This document shows, one piece after another, positions 27,066-36,135 of a DNA stretch of 64,000 bases. The position numbers were made by a program, and so were the translations under genes. The notes under the pieces are model-generated. The model did not search any database, was not told the DNA's origin, and saw nothing but the letters and a program-made list of their open reading frames with translations. The stretch is taken from assembly GCF_000949475.1 (NCBI RefSeq), contig NZ_JRHC01000001.1, positions 186,001 through 250,000 on the forward strand, written 5' to 3'. This DNA is from Draconibacterium sediminis. GTDB taxonomy: Bacteria > Bacteroidota > Bacteroidia > Bacteroidales > Prolixibacteraceae. Numbering within the stretch: the stretch's first letter is position 1; every line of letters starts with the position of its first letter.

Positions 27066-28538
27066 CTAAAATTCAGTAATTGTTCCTTCCAATAACTTAA
27101 CGGTTCCTGTCTCGCTAAATAAGCTCAGCTGCACGTTTTCTGCATTAAAAGAAAACTTTCGCGAAACAGAAATCAGTCCGTTAATGGCAAATAGTTCGGC
27201 CGAGTTCCTGTCAATAATAAGCGTCATATCCAGTTCTGGCTCGTTGGTTACATAAGGTGCATAGTAGAAACCATCCCAACTATCGGGGAAATCGCGTTGT
27301 ATAGAGGGGTCAGCTATGTAAAAATATCTTCGCTCGGCCTGATAACCCAGGATCAGCTCCTTGCCTTCGTTTGTAGTAATTTTAACACCAAAAGATTCCG
27401 CCATACCCAGGTATAAACGGCTATTAACATCGTATGTCAGGTCGATCCGGATTGGCAAATCCAGGTTCTTTTCGATTGATTTGCCATCGCTTAATTCAGT
27501 TTCGTTAATTGTTTCTGTTGCTGGTTTTTCAATGGCTGTTACAGGTTCTGCAAATAAATAATAATCGTAAAATTTTTCTTTTAAAGTTAATTGGCGGGCT
27601 AGCGAGAATTCGGCTGAGGGATTAGTTGGAATATTGAATTTTTCGTAGATCGAATTGTATAATGTTCCTATTAAAACAGGCTTTTTGTTTACGATCCGGT
27701 AATCGGATAAAACAACTGCCTGGTAAAGATCGCTTCCGTGATCGATCCATTTGGGTTTATTGTGCGAGGCCTGGTAAACAAAGCCATCGAAACTTCCAAT
27801 AAAATACTGAACACCGCTGCCCTCATTTGGCGAGCCGCTATCGGCACTGATAAAAAGTACCCACTTCGTTTCGTTGGTTTCCGTAATCTCCATCGGAAAA
27901 AAATCGATGCTTGTCCACGATCCAGATTTTGGCACAACCTCATCACCAAACCGGCTTAGGTACTCCCAGTTTTTCAAATCTATGGATGAATAAAAACGCA
28001 CTTCATATCCTGAAAGTGTTACCAGGATCCAGGTCTGGGTTTCATCGTTCCAAAATACTTTCAGGTCCTGAATGGGCTCGTAAAAATCAGCGAGCGAAAT
28101 CGTGTTTTCTGTGTCTTGTTTCCATGTAGAGCCATTGTCGATGCTGTATAAAAGTGATAATTCTCCAAATTGATCAGCTACTGTTCCGAAAGCAATTAAT
28201 GCAGAAGCTTCTGCACTATAAGCTGTTGTTTGATTCCAATCCGCAACAATGGTTTTTATGTTATGAATTCCGGCTTCTTCCGACTCAAAACTTATTGCTT
28301 TAGTGCTCCAGTTTACCAGGTCATTACTTTCAGCCTGTCCACACTTCTTTTCACCGTTAACCGTGTAATTGAAAAACAAGTGATAACTGTTTTCAGCATA
28401 AATTAAGGCTATAGGATTCTGGAGTATCGAATCTTCCGGGTTGAAATGCAGGGAAACAGCAGCTTTCTGTTCTTTATTTCCTGTGCACCCCCAGAAAACA
28501 ACCAAAATCAGCAATAAAATTGAAGCCGGAATTTTCAT
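27066..28538 (-). CDS. Degenerate GH32-like lipoprotein (probable fructan-binding pseudoenzyme)
   Basis: The 490-residue product starts at the ATG at 28538 with a lipoprotein signal (lipobox VFWGC, Cys18). It aligns along its length with the neighbouring GH32 (YHLFF, DLKNWEYLSRFGDE, EGSGVQYFIGSFDG), but every catalytic motif is changed: WMNDPNG is replaced by ILQNPIA (Asn41 at the nucleophile), RDP by QDL, and ECP by TSI. No frameshift or stop is present, so the gene is maintained. It sits right after SusD, the slot usually held by a surface glycan-binding protein. I infer a non-catalytic fructan binder. Confidence 0.8.
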   Translation of the reverse strand: MKIPASILLLILVVFWGCTGNKEQKAAVSLHFNPEDSILQNPIALIYAENSYHLFFNYTVNGEKKCGQAESNDLVNWSTKAISFESEEAGIHNIKTIVADWNQTTAYSAEASALIAFGTVADQFGELSLLYSIDNGSTWKQDTENTISLADFYEPIQDLKVFWNDETQTWILVTLSGYEVRFYSSIDLKNWEYLSRFGDEVVPKSGSWTSIDFFPMEITETNETKWVLFISADSGSPNEGSGVQYFIGSFDGFVYQASHNKPKWIDHGSDLYQAVVLSDYRIVNKKPVLIGTLYNSIYEKFNIPTNPSAEFSLARQLTLKEKFYDYYLFAEPVTAIEKPATETINETELSDGKSIEKNLDLPIRIDLTYDVNSRLYLGMAESFGVKITTNEGKELILGYQAERRYFYIADPSIQRDFPDSWDGFYYAPYVTNEPELDMTLIIDRNSAELFAINGLISVSRKFSFNAENVQLSLFSETGTVKLLEGTITEF

Positions 28539-28620
28539 AGGTAAACTGTTTTGATTAGTAAAGTTACGAAAACAGATCATGGTTGGAAGAATGTCTTCCA
28601 ACCATGATCTTTTCTATTTA

Positions 28621-30357
28621 TTAATACCCAACATTTTGTTCGTACAAACCTTTTGTAAAGTCTATCTCACGCTGCGGAATCGGGAAATATTCGTCCCTTC
28701 CGGCAGTAAATTGAGCATCATTCAAGAAATCTTTTCTTGTTTTCTCTTTTTCCAGGTAAGCATTCAAAGTTGGTTCTGCAATTCCCCAACGTACCAGGTC
28801 GAAAAAGCGAGGGCTCTCCAAAGCAAACTCCAAACGACGCTCCCACTGTAAAGCTTTTCGTGCGTTATCCTGTGTCCAGGCTAAATTCGATCCGTCGTAT
28901 TCCGAGATCATATAATTTGATGGAGCAGTACCATCGGCAAAACGCGTTCTGCTGGTACTTTCAGAGGCACGTTTACGAACCTGGTTGATCAGCGGACGGG
29001 CCATATCTTGCTGTCCCAGTTCGATGTAAGCTTCAGCCTGCATTAACAATACATCGGCATAACGAATGATATCGATGTTTTTTGAAACGCCCATAAACGG
29101 ACCTTGCTTTTTGTAGCAGGAACAATCGGCAGCCTGCTGCTCTTTCATACTTTGGAAGTAACCATAAACTCCCGGATCGCGCACCCAACTGTTGCTGAAA
29201 ATGTAGGATTCCTCGTTACGGTATTTGTACGGGTGACCGTCGATACCAATGGAGTGGTCGATACGCGGGTCAACAGGTACTCCATCAGGAGTAATATCGG
29301 CTGCACTCAGTTCAACATCGTTAAACGTGTCGAACTTTGGTAAACCATTCTCATCGGTAGCAAAAGCATTCACCATATTCTGGCTTGGCTGATGGAAACC
29401 GCAACATCCGTATTGTGGAGCTCCGTGTGGATAATTCAAACCATTCTCGAAGTTCAAACGTCCAGATGTTGTTCCGTCGCTGATTGAAAACTGAATAGCA
29501 AAAACTGATTCAGGGCCATTATCGTAGCCCCCCGTAAAGTTTTCACCAAAATCAGCCTGCAAACTGTACTGTCCGGATGCAATAACCATTTCGCACAGGT
29601 TAACAACTTCCTGCATACGGCTTTGGTTAATGTTTACAACCTGGTTATTTTCATCCTGCTCGTAAGCCTGGTATAATCTCAGTTTTGCAAGGTAAGCGGC
29701 AGCAGCATATTTATTGGCTCTACCTACCTGCGATTGTGATTCGGGAAGATTATTCATTGCAAATTCAAAGTCTTCAGCGATTTTATTCCATAGTTCATCG
29801 TTTGAATATTCGCGGTTTGACGTTTGAAGAATCTCCTCGTTGCTCAGACTTTCATCGATATACGGAACATATTTGAACAACACTTTCAGCATAAAATGCG
29901 AATGTCCACGAAGGAAACGTGCTTCAGCAATCCTTGTCTGACGCAGCGCAAATTCTTCGTCGGTTAGCTCATTCAAGGTGCGCAATGCCGAGTTGGCACG
30001 CGAAATAGCACGGTAATAGTTTTCCCAGGTGTAAGGTAAACCGGCCAACCAACTCTGGAATGGTTGAGTAAGGTTGTATTGCTCGTAAAAGTTGTAAGGT
30101 TCAACATCGGAAACACCACCGCCTCCTTTGTAAGCATCGTCAGAGCGCACACTACCATAAACCCACATACTTGCTATTGGGCCAATCATATCGTTGTTTC
30201 CAATTCCGGCGTAAGCCGCGGTAACTAAACCTTCAGCGCCTTCGGCCGTTGGGCTTCCGGCTGAAATGAACCCTTGCGGCTCAGTTTCCAGGTAATTATC
30301 GCACGAGACAGCCAACAGGCTTATCAGTGCAACTATATATGTCTTTATATTTTTCAT
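28621..30357 (-). CDS. SusD-family nutrient-binding lipoprotein
   Basis: The 578-residue protein has a lipobox (LLAVSC, Cys19) followed by DNYLETEPQG, the typical SusD start. The tetratricopeptide-like region (about 90-330) includes WENYYRAISRANSALRTL and RIAEARFLRGHSHFMLKVLF. The C-terminal RagB/SusD signature is YADVLLMQAEAYIELGQ and ALQWERRLEFALESPRFFDLVRWG. It caps the SusC channel at the cell surface and binds oligosaccharide. It starts 20 bp after the SusC stop. By operon context the ligand is a fructan. Confidence 0.95.
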   Translation of the reverse strand: MKNIKTYIVALISLLAVSCDNYLETEPQGFISAGSPTAEGAEGLVTAAYAGIGNNDMIGPIASMWVYGSVRSDDAYKGGGGVSDVEPYNFYEQYNLTQPFQSWLAGLPYTWENYYRAISRANSALRTLNELTDEEFALRQTRIAEARFLRGHSHFMLKVLFKYVPYIDESLSNEEILQTSNREYSNDELWNKIAEDFEFAMNNLPESQSQVGRANKYAAAAYLAKLRLYQAYEQDENNQVVNINQSRMQEVVNLCEMVIASGQYSLQADFGENFTGGYDNGPESVFAIQFSISDGTTSGRLNFENGLNYPHGAPQYGCCGFHQPSQNMVNAFATDENGLPKFDTFNDVELSAADITPDGVPVDPRIDHSIGIDGHPYKYRNEESYIFSNSWVRDPGVYGYFQSMKEQQAADCSCYKKQGPFMGVSKNIDIIRYADVLLMQAEAYIELGQQDMARPLINQVRKRASESTSRTRFADGTAPSNYMISEYDGSNLAWTQDNARKALQWERRLEFALESPRFFDLVRWGIAEPTLNAYLEKEKTRKDFLNDAQFTAGRDEYFPIPQREIDFTKGLYEQNVGY

Positions 30358-30377
30358 GATATCTTAAGTTTTATTGA

Positions 30378-33300
30378 TTAGAATGAAACATTTACACCTA
30401 CAGAGAAAGTTCTCGGAATAGGAATGGTATTAATATCTGTACGTTCCGGATCCGGCCCCTGAAATTCGTTGCTCTGAATCCAAAACAGGTTTTCGGCCAT
30501 CAGGTAAAAGCGAACCTTATCCATGCCAACTTTATCCAATGTATTTTTTGGCAAGGAGTAACCAAGCTGGATGTTACGCAGTTTGAAATAAGACGCGTTT
30601 ACATTCAAATAGCTTGAAGTACGCGTTTCATTATTGCTATCTGACAATGTTAATGCAGGAACATCTGAATCCGGATTTTGGGTAGTCCAGGCTCTGAAAA
30701 CACCAGGTCCTACGTTATCGCGACCACGAATAAAATCGTTATAGTAAGTATAAGGATCATAACCGGTTTTTCCGGCAACACCCGATCCGAAAACCGACAA
30801 ATCGAAGTCTTTGTAATTCACATCAATTCTTAAACTGTATTCCAGTTTTGGAAGCAGTGTTCCAAGGAATTTCTGGTCGAGCGAGTTAATTACACCATCA
30901 TCATTCAAATCAGCCCAGCGAATACGCCCCGGAGCAGCACCAACCTGGCTGGCATGTGCATCAACTTCTCCCTGGTTTTTAAAAATACCATCAGCAACGT
31001 AGCCAAAAATCGAAAGTTCTGAATGCCCAAGAACTGTTTGCTCCGAGTTACCGGGATAAGCTGTTCTAACTTCTTCAGGAAGTTCAGTGATTTTATCCGC
31101 AAAGTGGCTGGCACTACCTGCAATCTCGTATGATAAGTCGCTGTTCACTTGTTTTCGGTAGCTCAACGCAAATTCCCAACCTGTGTTTTTCTTGGTTGCA
31201 CCGTTCAGGAACTGCAGTTGTCCTTCACCTAAAGCCGAAGCTACGGGTGGCTGAATCAAAATATCGGTTGTTTTACGTGTATACCAATCGAATGCTCCTA
31301 CCAGCTTACTATCGAAAAATCCGAAATCGATACCCAGGTTCAATTCATCTGTTGTTTCCCATTTCAAGGCAGGGTTTCCGGCTTGCACCGATACAAAACC
31401 CGAAGGCAGGTTTCCTGAATCCTGACCATCTAAAGCATAAGCTGAACCCACATTCCAGTAGTCATCAAAAAAGTCGTTGTGGAATATGGCATCAACCTGG
31501 TTGGCTACAGCACCGTAACGAGGTTCGAATAATCCGAGGCTGGCAAAATCACCAACATCCTGGTTACCAACACGACCAACACCCGCGCGGAATTTCAGGT
31601 TTGAAAGCTTTTCCATATCTGCCATAAATGATTCCTGGCTCAAACGCCATCCAAAAGTAGCTGCAGGGAAGAAACCGTAACGATTATCGGCACCGAATCG
31701 TGATGAACCATCGCGACGTAATGTTAAAGAAGCCAGAAAACGCTCGTCGTAGTTATAATCGATTTTACCGAATTGAGAGAATAAACGGCTGCTTGTGGCA
31801 GTTCCAAAACTATTTCCATTGCTGGTTCCCGCGCTCAACACAAAGAAGTCTTCTGTTTGTGTTGAAAATCCTTCTTTGTAACCTCTGAAGTCCTGGAAAT
31901 TATCGCTGACGGCTTCAATTCCAAACAAGAAGTTAAATTTACTTTTGTCTAAACTCAGTTGATATTGTGCTGTATTCGACCAGGTTATGCTGGTAAAATC
32001 GCTGTTATAGATACTTAAATTGTTAACCGATCGTGCAATAAAACCATTGCTAAAAGCAGGTTCAATATCTTTGTCTTTAACCATCGAGTAGTCAATACCG
32101 AGCGTTGTACGCAGTACAAGATTTTTTACCGGCTGAATTTCAGCAAACACACTACCAAACAAATACCTGCGGTTGGTGTTGTCCCAGCGGTTGATATCCT
32201 GCATCATTACCGGGTTGTTACGGTCGGAATAACCTGATCCAAGAGGGCCACCATAATTTCCGTTTGAATCGTACAAGGGGATTGTTGGAGCTAAAGTAAT
32301 TGCCAGTCCCGGAGTTGGAGAGCTACCAAGATCGGGCGTTTCCAAAGTTTCGTTCGACGACACCACCTGTGCATTGATTCCAAACTTCACTCTATTATCC
32401 AACATGCTGGTTTGTCCGTTAATACGGGCCGTAATCCGGTCGTAGTTGGTGAATTTCATCATACCGGTATTTTTAATGTAACCAATATTCATCAATACCG
32501 ACGATTTTTCAGTTCCTCCGGAAACAGTCAGGTCGTTATTGATTACAAAACCGGTTTCGTAAGTTGCATCCTGCCAATCGGTATCGCCAGCAGGAACATT
32601 GGTATCTCCACCAACATAAGGCTGAACGCCTACACTATTCAGTACCGGATTGTTATAATCACCGTTCCAGTCGAAGTTGTAAATTTCGCCGTATCCGCTT
32701 GCTGGATCAACGCCGTCGTTTACCGATGCCTGCCACAGGGCCCGCCCACGATCAACGGCATTTAACATATCATAACGTTGCGATTTTTCGCTTTGAACCG
32801 AAAAGTTAGAGTTAAACTGAACATTCACTTCACCTTTTTTATCCGATCCGTTTTTGGTGGTAACAATTACAACACCGTTTGATGCACGTGCCCCGTAAAT
32901 TGAAGAAGCCGAAGCATCTTTCAGCACCTGAACAGAAACGATTGAACCGGCACTTAGCCCCTGGAATACCTCTGGTCTTTTGGTTGGTACTCCATCGATG
33001 ATATACAAGGGATTGTTATCTCCCAGCGTGTTTACTCCACGAATAAGAATTCGGCTGCTGGTGGCACTTGGAGTACCGGTTTTTTCAATATAAAGTCCCG
33101 GAACATGTCCCTGCAATGCCTGCATCGGGTTACCCGAACTTAAACTCACATTTTCGATAGCGTCCATTTCTACCACCTCAACCGCACCGGTTAAATCGGC
33201 TTTTCGCTGAACGCTATAACCAACGGCTACAACTTCTGCCAAACCAATGGTTTCTTCCTCCATTGCAATATTAATGGAGGTTCTGCCTGCTACTGCAATT

Positions 33301-33566
33301 TCCTGTGATTTCATGCCAATAAAAGAAATCTGCAGTACTGCATCGGCACCCGCTACCTCAATGGTGTAAACACCATCAATATCAGTAATGGTACCGTTCG
33401 TTGTTCCTTTTTCAACAATTGTTACACCTGGCAAGGCCATGCCCGAGGCGTCTTTCACAGTACCCGAAACCGAAATTTCCTGGGCAAACGCGATTGTTGA
33501 AAACAAACTAAGCAGAATGACAAACATTCCCTTAGTCGCATTTTTAAGTTTGATTCTTTTTACCAT
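30378..33566 (-). CDS. SusC-family TonB-linked outer-membrane transporter
   Basis: The 1062-residue protein has a signal peptide (FVILLSLFSTIAFAQ), a CarboxypepD_reg-like domain (about 31-115), and a plug with the SusC signature RILIRGVNTLGDNNPLYIID and SIVSVQVLKDASASSIYGAR. A large beta-barrel ends with the strand PRTFSVGVNVSF. It imports oligosaccharides into the periplasm with TonB energy. It is 12 bp downstream of the fructokinase gene and 20 bp upstream of SusD, so it is clearly part of one transcript. Confidence 0.95.
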   Translation of the reverse strand: MVKRIKLKNATKGMFVILLSLFSTIAFAQEISVSGTVKDASGMALPGVTIVEKGTTNGTITDIDGVYTIEVAGADAVLQISFIGMKSQEIAVAGRTSINIAMEEETIGLAEVVAVGYSVQRKADLTGAVEVVEMDAIENVSLSSGNPMQALQGHVPGLYIEKTGTPSATSSRILIRGVNTLGDNNPLYIIDGVPTKRPEVFQGLSAGSIVSVQVLKDASASSIYGARASNGVVIVTTKNGSDKKGEVNVQFNSNFSVQSEKSQRYDMLNAVDRGRALWQASVNDGVDPASGYGEIYNFDWNGDYNNPVLNSVGVQPYVGGDTNVPAGDTDWQDATYETGFVINNDLTVSGGTEKSSVLMNIGYIKNTGMMKFTNYDRITARINGQTSMLDNRVKFGINAQVVSSNETLETPDLGSSPTPGLAITLAPTIPLYDSNGNYGGPLGSGYSDRNNPVMMQDINRWDNTNRRYLFGSVFAEIQPVKNLVLRTTLGIDYSMVKDKDIEPAFSNGFIARSVNNLSIYNSDFTSITWSNTAQYQLSLDKSKFNFLFGIEAVSDNFQDFRGYKEGFSTQTEDFFVLSAGTSNGNSFGTATSSRLFSQFGKIDYNYDERFLASLTLRRDGSSRFGADNRYGFFPAATFGWRLSQESFMADMEKLSNLKFRAGVGRVGNQDVGDFASLGLFEPRYGAVANQVDAIFHNDFFDDYWNVGSAYALDGQDSGNLPSGFVSVQAGNPALKWETTDELNLGIDFGFFDSKLVGAFDWYTRKTTDILIQPPVASALGEGQLQFLNGATKKNTGWEFALSYRKQVNSDLSYEIAGSASHFADKITELPEEVRTAYPGNSEQTVLGHSELSIFGYVADGIFKNQGEVDAHASQVGAAPGRIRWADLNDDGVINSLDQKFLGTLLPKLEYSLRIDVNYKDFDLSVFGSGVAGKTGYDPYTYYNDFIRGRDNVGPGVFRAWTTQNPDSDVPALTLSDSNNETRTSSYLNVNASYFKLRNIQLGYSLPKNTLDKVGMDKVRFYLMAENLFWIQSNEFQGPDPERTDINTIPIPRTFSVGVNVSF

Positions 33567-33578
33567 AATCAGATTAGT

Positions 33579-34511
33579 TTAATTAATTTGAATGTTATTT
33601 CTTTCGATAGTTGGTTGGTCAGTCAATAAGATCTTTTCAATCTCCCCCATGTCGTATTTTGGTGTAGCACCGGCTTTTGATGCCACAAAAGCTCCGGTAG
33701 CACAGGCAAAAGCCAGCGCTTCGGCAGGTTCCTTTTTATTGAGGAGGGAAGCAATTAGCCCGGCAAGAAATGCATCGCCGGCGCCAACGGTATCAACAGC
33801 ATTTACTTTAAATCCGGGGTGTTCGTAGAATTTGCCATTGCAGTACAACAAAGCTCCTTTTTCGCCTTTGGTTACACACAACATTTTAATGTTGTAATGT
33901 TTTACAAACCATTCAATAAGGCTGTGTTCATCAGTACCCGACAGCTTGTGCCATGCTGCAAAAACATTTAGTTCGTCATCGTTTAATTTTACGATATCCG
34001 ATTTCTCCAGAAGCTTTTCAACTACTTCCTGAGAATCATAAGGTTTGCGAAAATTTACATCGATCAGTTTCACTCCATCGTAATCCAGCAGGTTCATTAG
34101 CGTTTCACGGGTTAAAGGGTTGCGCGAAGCCAGTGATCCGTAAATCAGCAAACCTGCCTGCCCGGCTTTTTTCATTAGCGAATCAGTTAGTTGAATATTA
34201 TCCCAGGCTACGGGTTCACAAATTTCGTAAGTAGCGTTGTTGTTTTCATCCAAATGCACCAGTACTTCACTGGTGGGCAAATTGTCATCGGTTTGAATGT
34301 ATGCGGTAGACATACCTGAATCTTCAAGGAATTTTTTTAGCTCTGCTCCCGGTTCGTCATTCCCCACACTGCTGGCAATAGTAGCATCCAAACCGATAGC
34401 ACTGAGGTGAAGCGCCACGTTCATGGGTGCACCACCGGCTTTTGCGCCCGATGGCAGACGATCCCAAAGCACCTCGCCAAAACACAATATTTCGTTGTTT
34501 CTAATGTCCAT
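33579..34511 (-). CDS. Fructokinase (PfkB/ribokinase family)
   Basis: The 310-residue kinase starts MDIRNNEILCFGEVLWDRLP. It has the PfkB N-terminal sugar region GGAPMNVALHLSAIG and the C-terminal signature VDTVGAGDAFLAGLIASLL, in which the Asp of GAGDA is the catalytic base. It phosphorylates the sugar delivered by the neighbouring MFS porter. Fructose is the expected substrate, because the locus carries GH32 enzymes and the gene order parallels the known Bacteroides fructan locus. It is 12 bp from both neighbours. Confidence 0.88.
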   Translation of the reverse strand: MDIRNNEILCFGEVLWDRLPSGAKAGGAPMNVALHLSAIGLDATIASSVGNDEPGAELKKFLEDSGMSTAYIQTDDNLPTSEVLVHLDENNNATYEICEPVAWDNIQLTDSLMKKAGQAGLLIYGSLASRNPLTRETLMNLLDYDGVKLIDVNFRKPYDSQEVVEKLLEKSDIVKLNDDELNVFAAWHKLSGTDEHSLIEWFVKHYNIKMLCVTKGEKGALLYCNGKFYEHPGFKVNAVDTVGAGDAFLAGLIASLLNKKEPAEALAFACATGAFVASKAGATPKYDMGEIEKILLTDQPTIERNNIQIN

Positions 34512-34523
34512 GTTTGTTTAGTA

Positions 34524-35867
34524 TTATTTGATTCGTGATTTCATATCCTGTTGAATTTCCTCCAGCGACTTGCCTTTGGTTTCGGGAAGAACTTTCCAGG
34601 CAAAGAAGAAGTGCAACACCATCATTGCAGCGAAAAAGCCAAAGGAAATACCGCCACCAACGGTGTTATTCAATACCGGGAATCCCCAAATAAGAGCTGC
34701 GGCAAAAATCCAGTGGGTAAAACTTCCCAGCGCCTGCCCCTGCGAACGTACTTTGTTGGGGAATATCTCGGAAATAACCACCCAAAGCACGGCTCCCTGC
34801 GAGAAAGCAAAAAAAGCGATGAAACCCATCAGGTAAATCATTACACCGTAGCCGCCAAAATCGGAGTAGTTATTGGTAAAAAATGACTTTGAAAGCAGAC
34901 CAAGAAACAGAACCATTCCTACTGATCCGGCCATAAGAAGTGTTCTTCGCCCGTATTTATCGATAAGGAAAAGTGCCACGAAAGTGAACACCAAATTTGT
35001 GGCTCCTACCGAAATAGACTGAAGTAGCGATGCATTGGTACCAAACCCTGCCATTTCGAATACTCGTGGCGCATAAATCATTATGGCATTTATACCCGCC
35101 AGCTGATTAAAGGCGGCAATTAAAAAGGCAATCATTATCGGGAACCGGTAAGCTTTTACAAACAATTTTCTGTGCCCCAATGCCTCCTCTTCGTCTACCG
35201 ATTGTTTTACAATACGTACTTCCTCCGTTGGATTTTCAGCCTTGATACGCTGAAATACAGCTAATGCCTCATCAGTATGTCCCTGGTTTACCAACCAACG
35301 CGGACTTTCAGGAACCAGGTTCAGCAATAAAAAGAAGGTTGCCGCAGGAATAGCTTCCACACCGATCATCCAACGCCACGATCCACTTTCGAAAATATTT
35401 GCCAAAAGGTAATTTACTGCAAAAGCCAGAAAGATGGCAGTAACCACAAAAAACTGGTTCAGTAAAACCAGCTGCCCGCGCTTTTTTGCCGGCGATATTT
35501 CGGCTATAAACATGGGTGTAACCACCGAAATACAACCTAAAAGAACTCCGGTTATAAAACGGCAGGCCAGCAACATACCCCAGTTAATGGCAAATGCACT
35601 ACCCAAAGTTGATAAGGCAAAAAGACCGGATAATACGATTAATGATTTGCGGCGCCCGAATTTTTCAGCCGGTTTACCTATTATAACAGTACCAACTATG
35701 GTGCCCATAATGGCAACAGCAACTGTAAATCCCAGCCAAAAACTATTTAAGTCGAATAAGGTTTCCAGTTGCGAAGTGGTACCCGACATCATAGCAATGT
35801 CGTAACCAAAAAGAAAGCCGCCAAGAGCTATTATTATGGCAACTGAAAAAACGTTTTGTGTCTTCAT
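34524..35867 (-). CDS. MFS sugar porter (probable fructose importer)
   Basis: The 447-residue protein has twelve membrane helices and the sugar-porter motifs: GGFLFGYDIAMMSGT in TM1, AEKFGRRKSL in loop 2-3, AEISPAKKRGQ, VPESPRWLV at the end of TM6, DKYGRRTLLM in loop 8-9, and LPETKGKSLEEIQ at the C-terminus. It moves a monosaccharide across the inner membrane, probably by proton symport. It is the first gene of the fructan operon and lies just downstream of the candidate promoter and operator at 35904-36009. Confidence 0.92.
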   Translation of the reverse strand: MKTQNVFSVAIIIALGGFLFGYDIAMMSGTTSQLETLFDLNSFWLGFTVAVAIMGTIVGTVIIGKPAEKFGRRKSLIVLSGLFALSTLGSAFAINWGMLLACRFITGVLLGCISVVTPMFIAEISPAKKRGQLVLLNQFFVVTAIFLAFAVNYLLANIFESGSWRWMIGVEAIPAATFFLLLNLVPESPRWLVNQGHTDEALAVFQRIKAENPTEEVRIVKQSVDEEEALGHRKLFVKAYRFPIMIAFLIAAFNQLAGINAIMIYAPRVFEMAGFGTNASLLQSISVGATNLVFTFVALFLIDKYGRRTLLMAGSVGMVLFLGLLSKSFFTNNYSDFGGYGVMIYLMGFIAFFAFSQGAVLWVVISEIFPNKVRSQGQALGSFTHWIFAAALIWGFPVLNNTVGGGISFGFFAAMMVLHFFFAWKVLPETKGKSLEEIQQDMKSRIK

Positions 35868-35903
35868 TTCGATATTAGAATTATTGGTTTAAAACTCTGA
35901 GTC

Positions 35904-35911
35904 AAAGGTAT
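35904..35911 (-). promoter_or_regulatory. Candidate -7 box of the fructan operon
   Basis: On the minus strand this is TACCTTTG, a full TANNTTTG match, 37 bp before the MFS start. A TTTG lies about 24 bp further upstream (near 35936) as a possible -33 element. The inverted repeat at 35947-35972 is directly upstream, the usual position for an activator. Confidence 0.5.
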
Positions 35912-35946
35912 GGAGGCACCCTTTCTTCGGCTTTCAAACATGCTAC

Positions 35947-36009
35947 ATAATGTTAAAACCATGTAACATTATCAGCCTAAATATTAATCCATTTGTACTT
36001 ATGTAACAT
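35947..36009. promoter_or_regulatory. Candidate operator of the hybrid two-component regulator
   Basis: ATAATGTTA at 35947-35955 and TAACATTAT at 35964-35972 form a perfect 9-bp inverted repeat with an 8-bp spacer. The core ATGTAACAT recurs at 35961-35969 and 36001-36009, 40 bp apart. The sites lie in the divergent gap between the fructan operon and its presumed regulator, so binding by the AraC-type domain of that regulator is the natural reading. Confidence 0.5.
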
Positions 36010-36135
36010 CGATATCAACTATGATACACAATGAAAAATTAATGGCAAATTTCTTTCACGTAATCGTGCGAATTGAGATATTGGTTCTTTGAAATTTATT
36101 ACTTTCACAAAATTATATTAATCAGACTAAAATAT

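Noticed and set aside
27066-28538. Calling the GH32-like gene an active fructanase
   Set aside because: All three catalytic motifs differ at the key acids, although the fold is kept.
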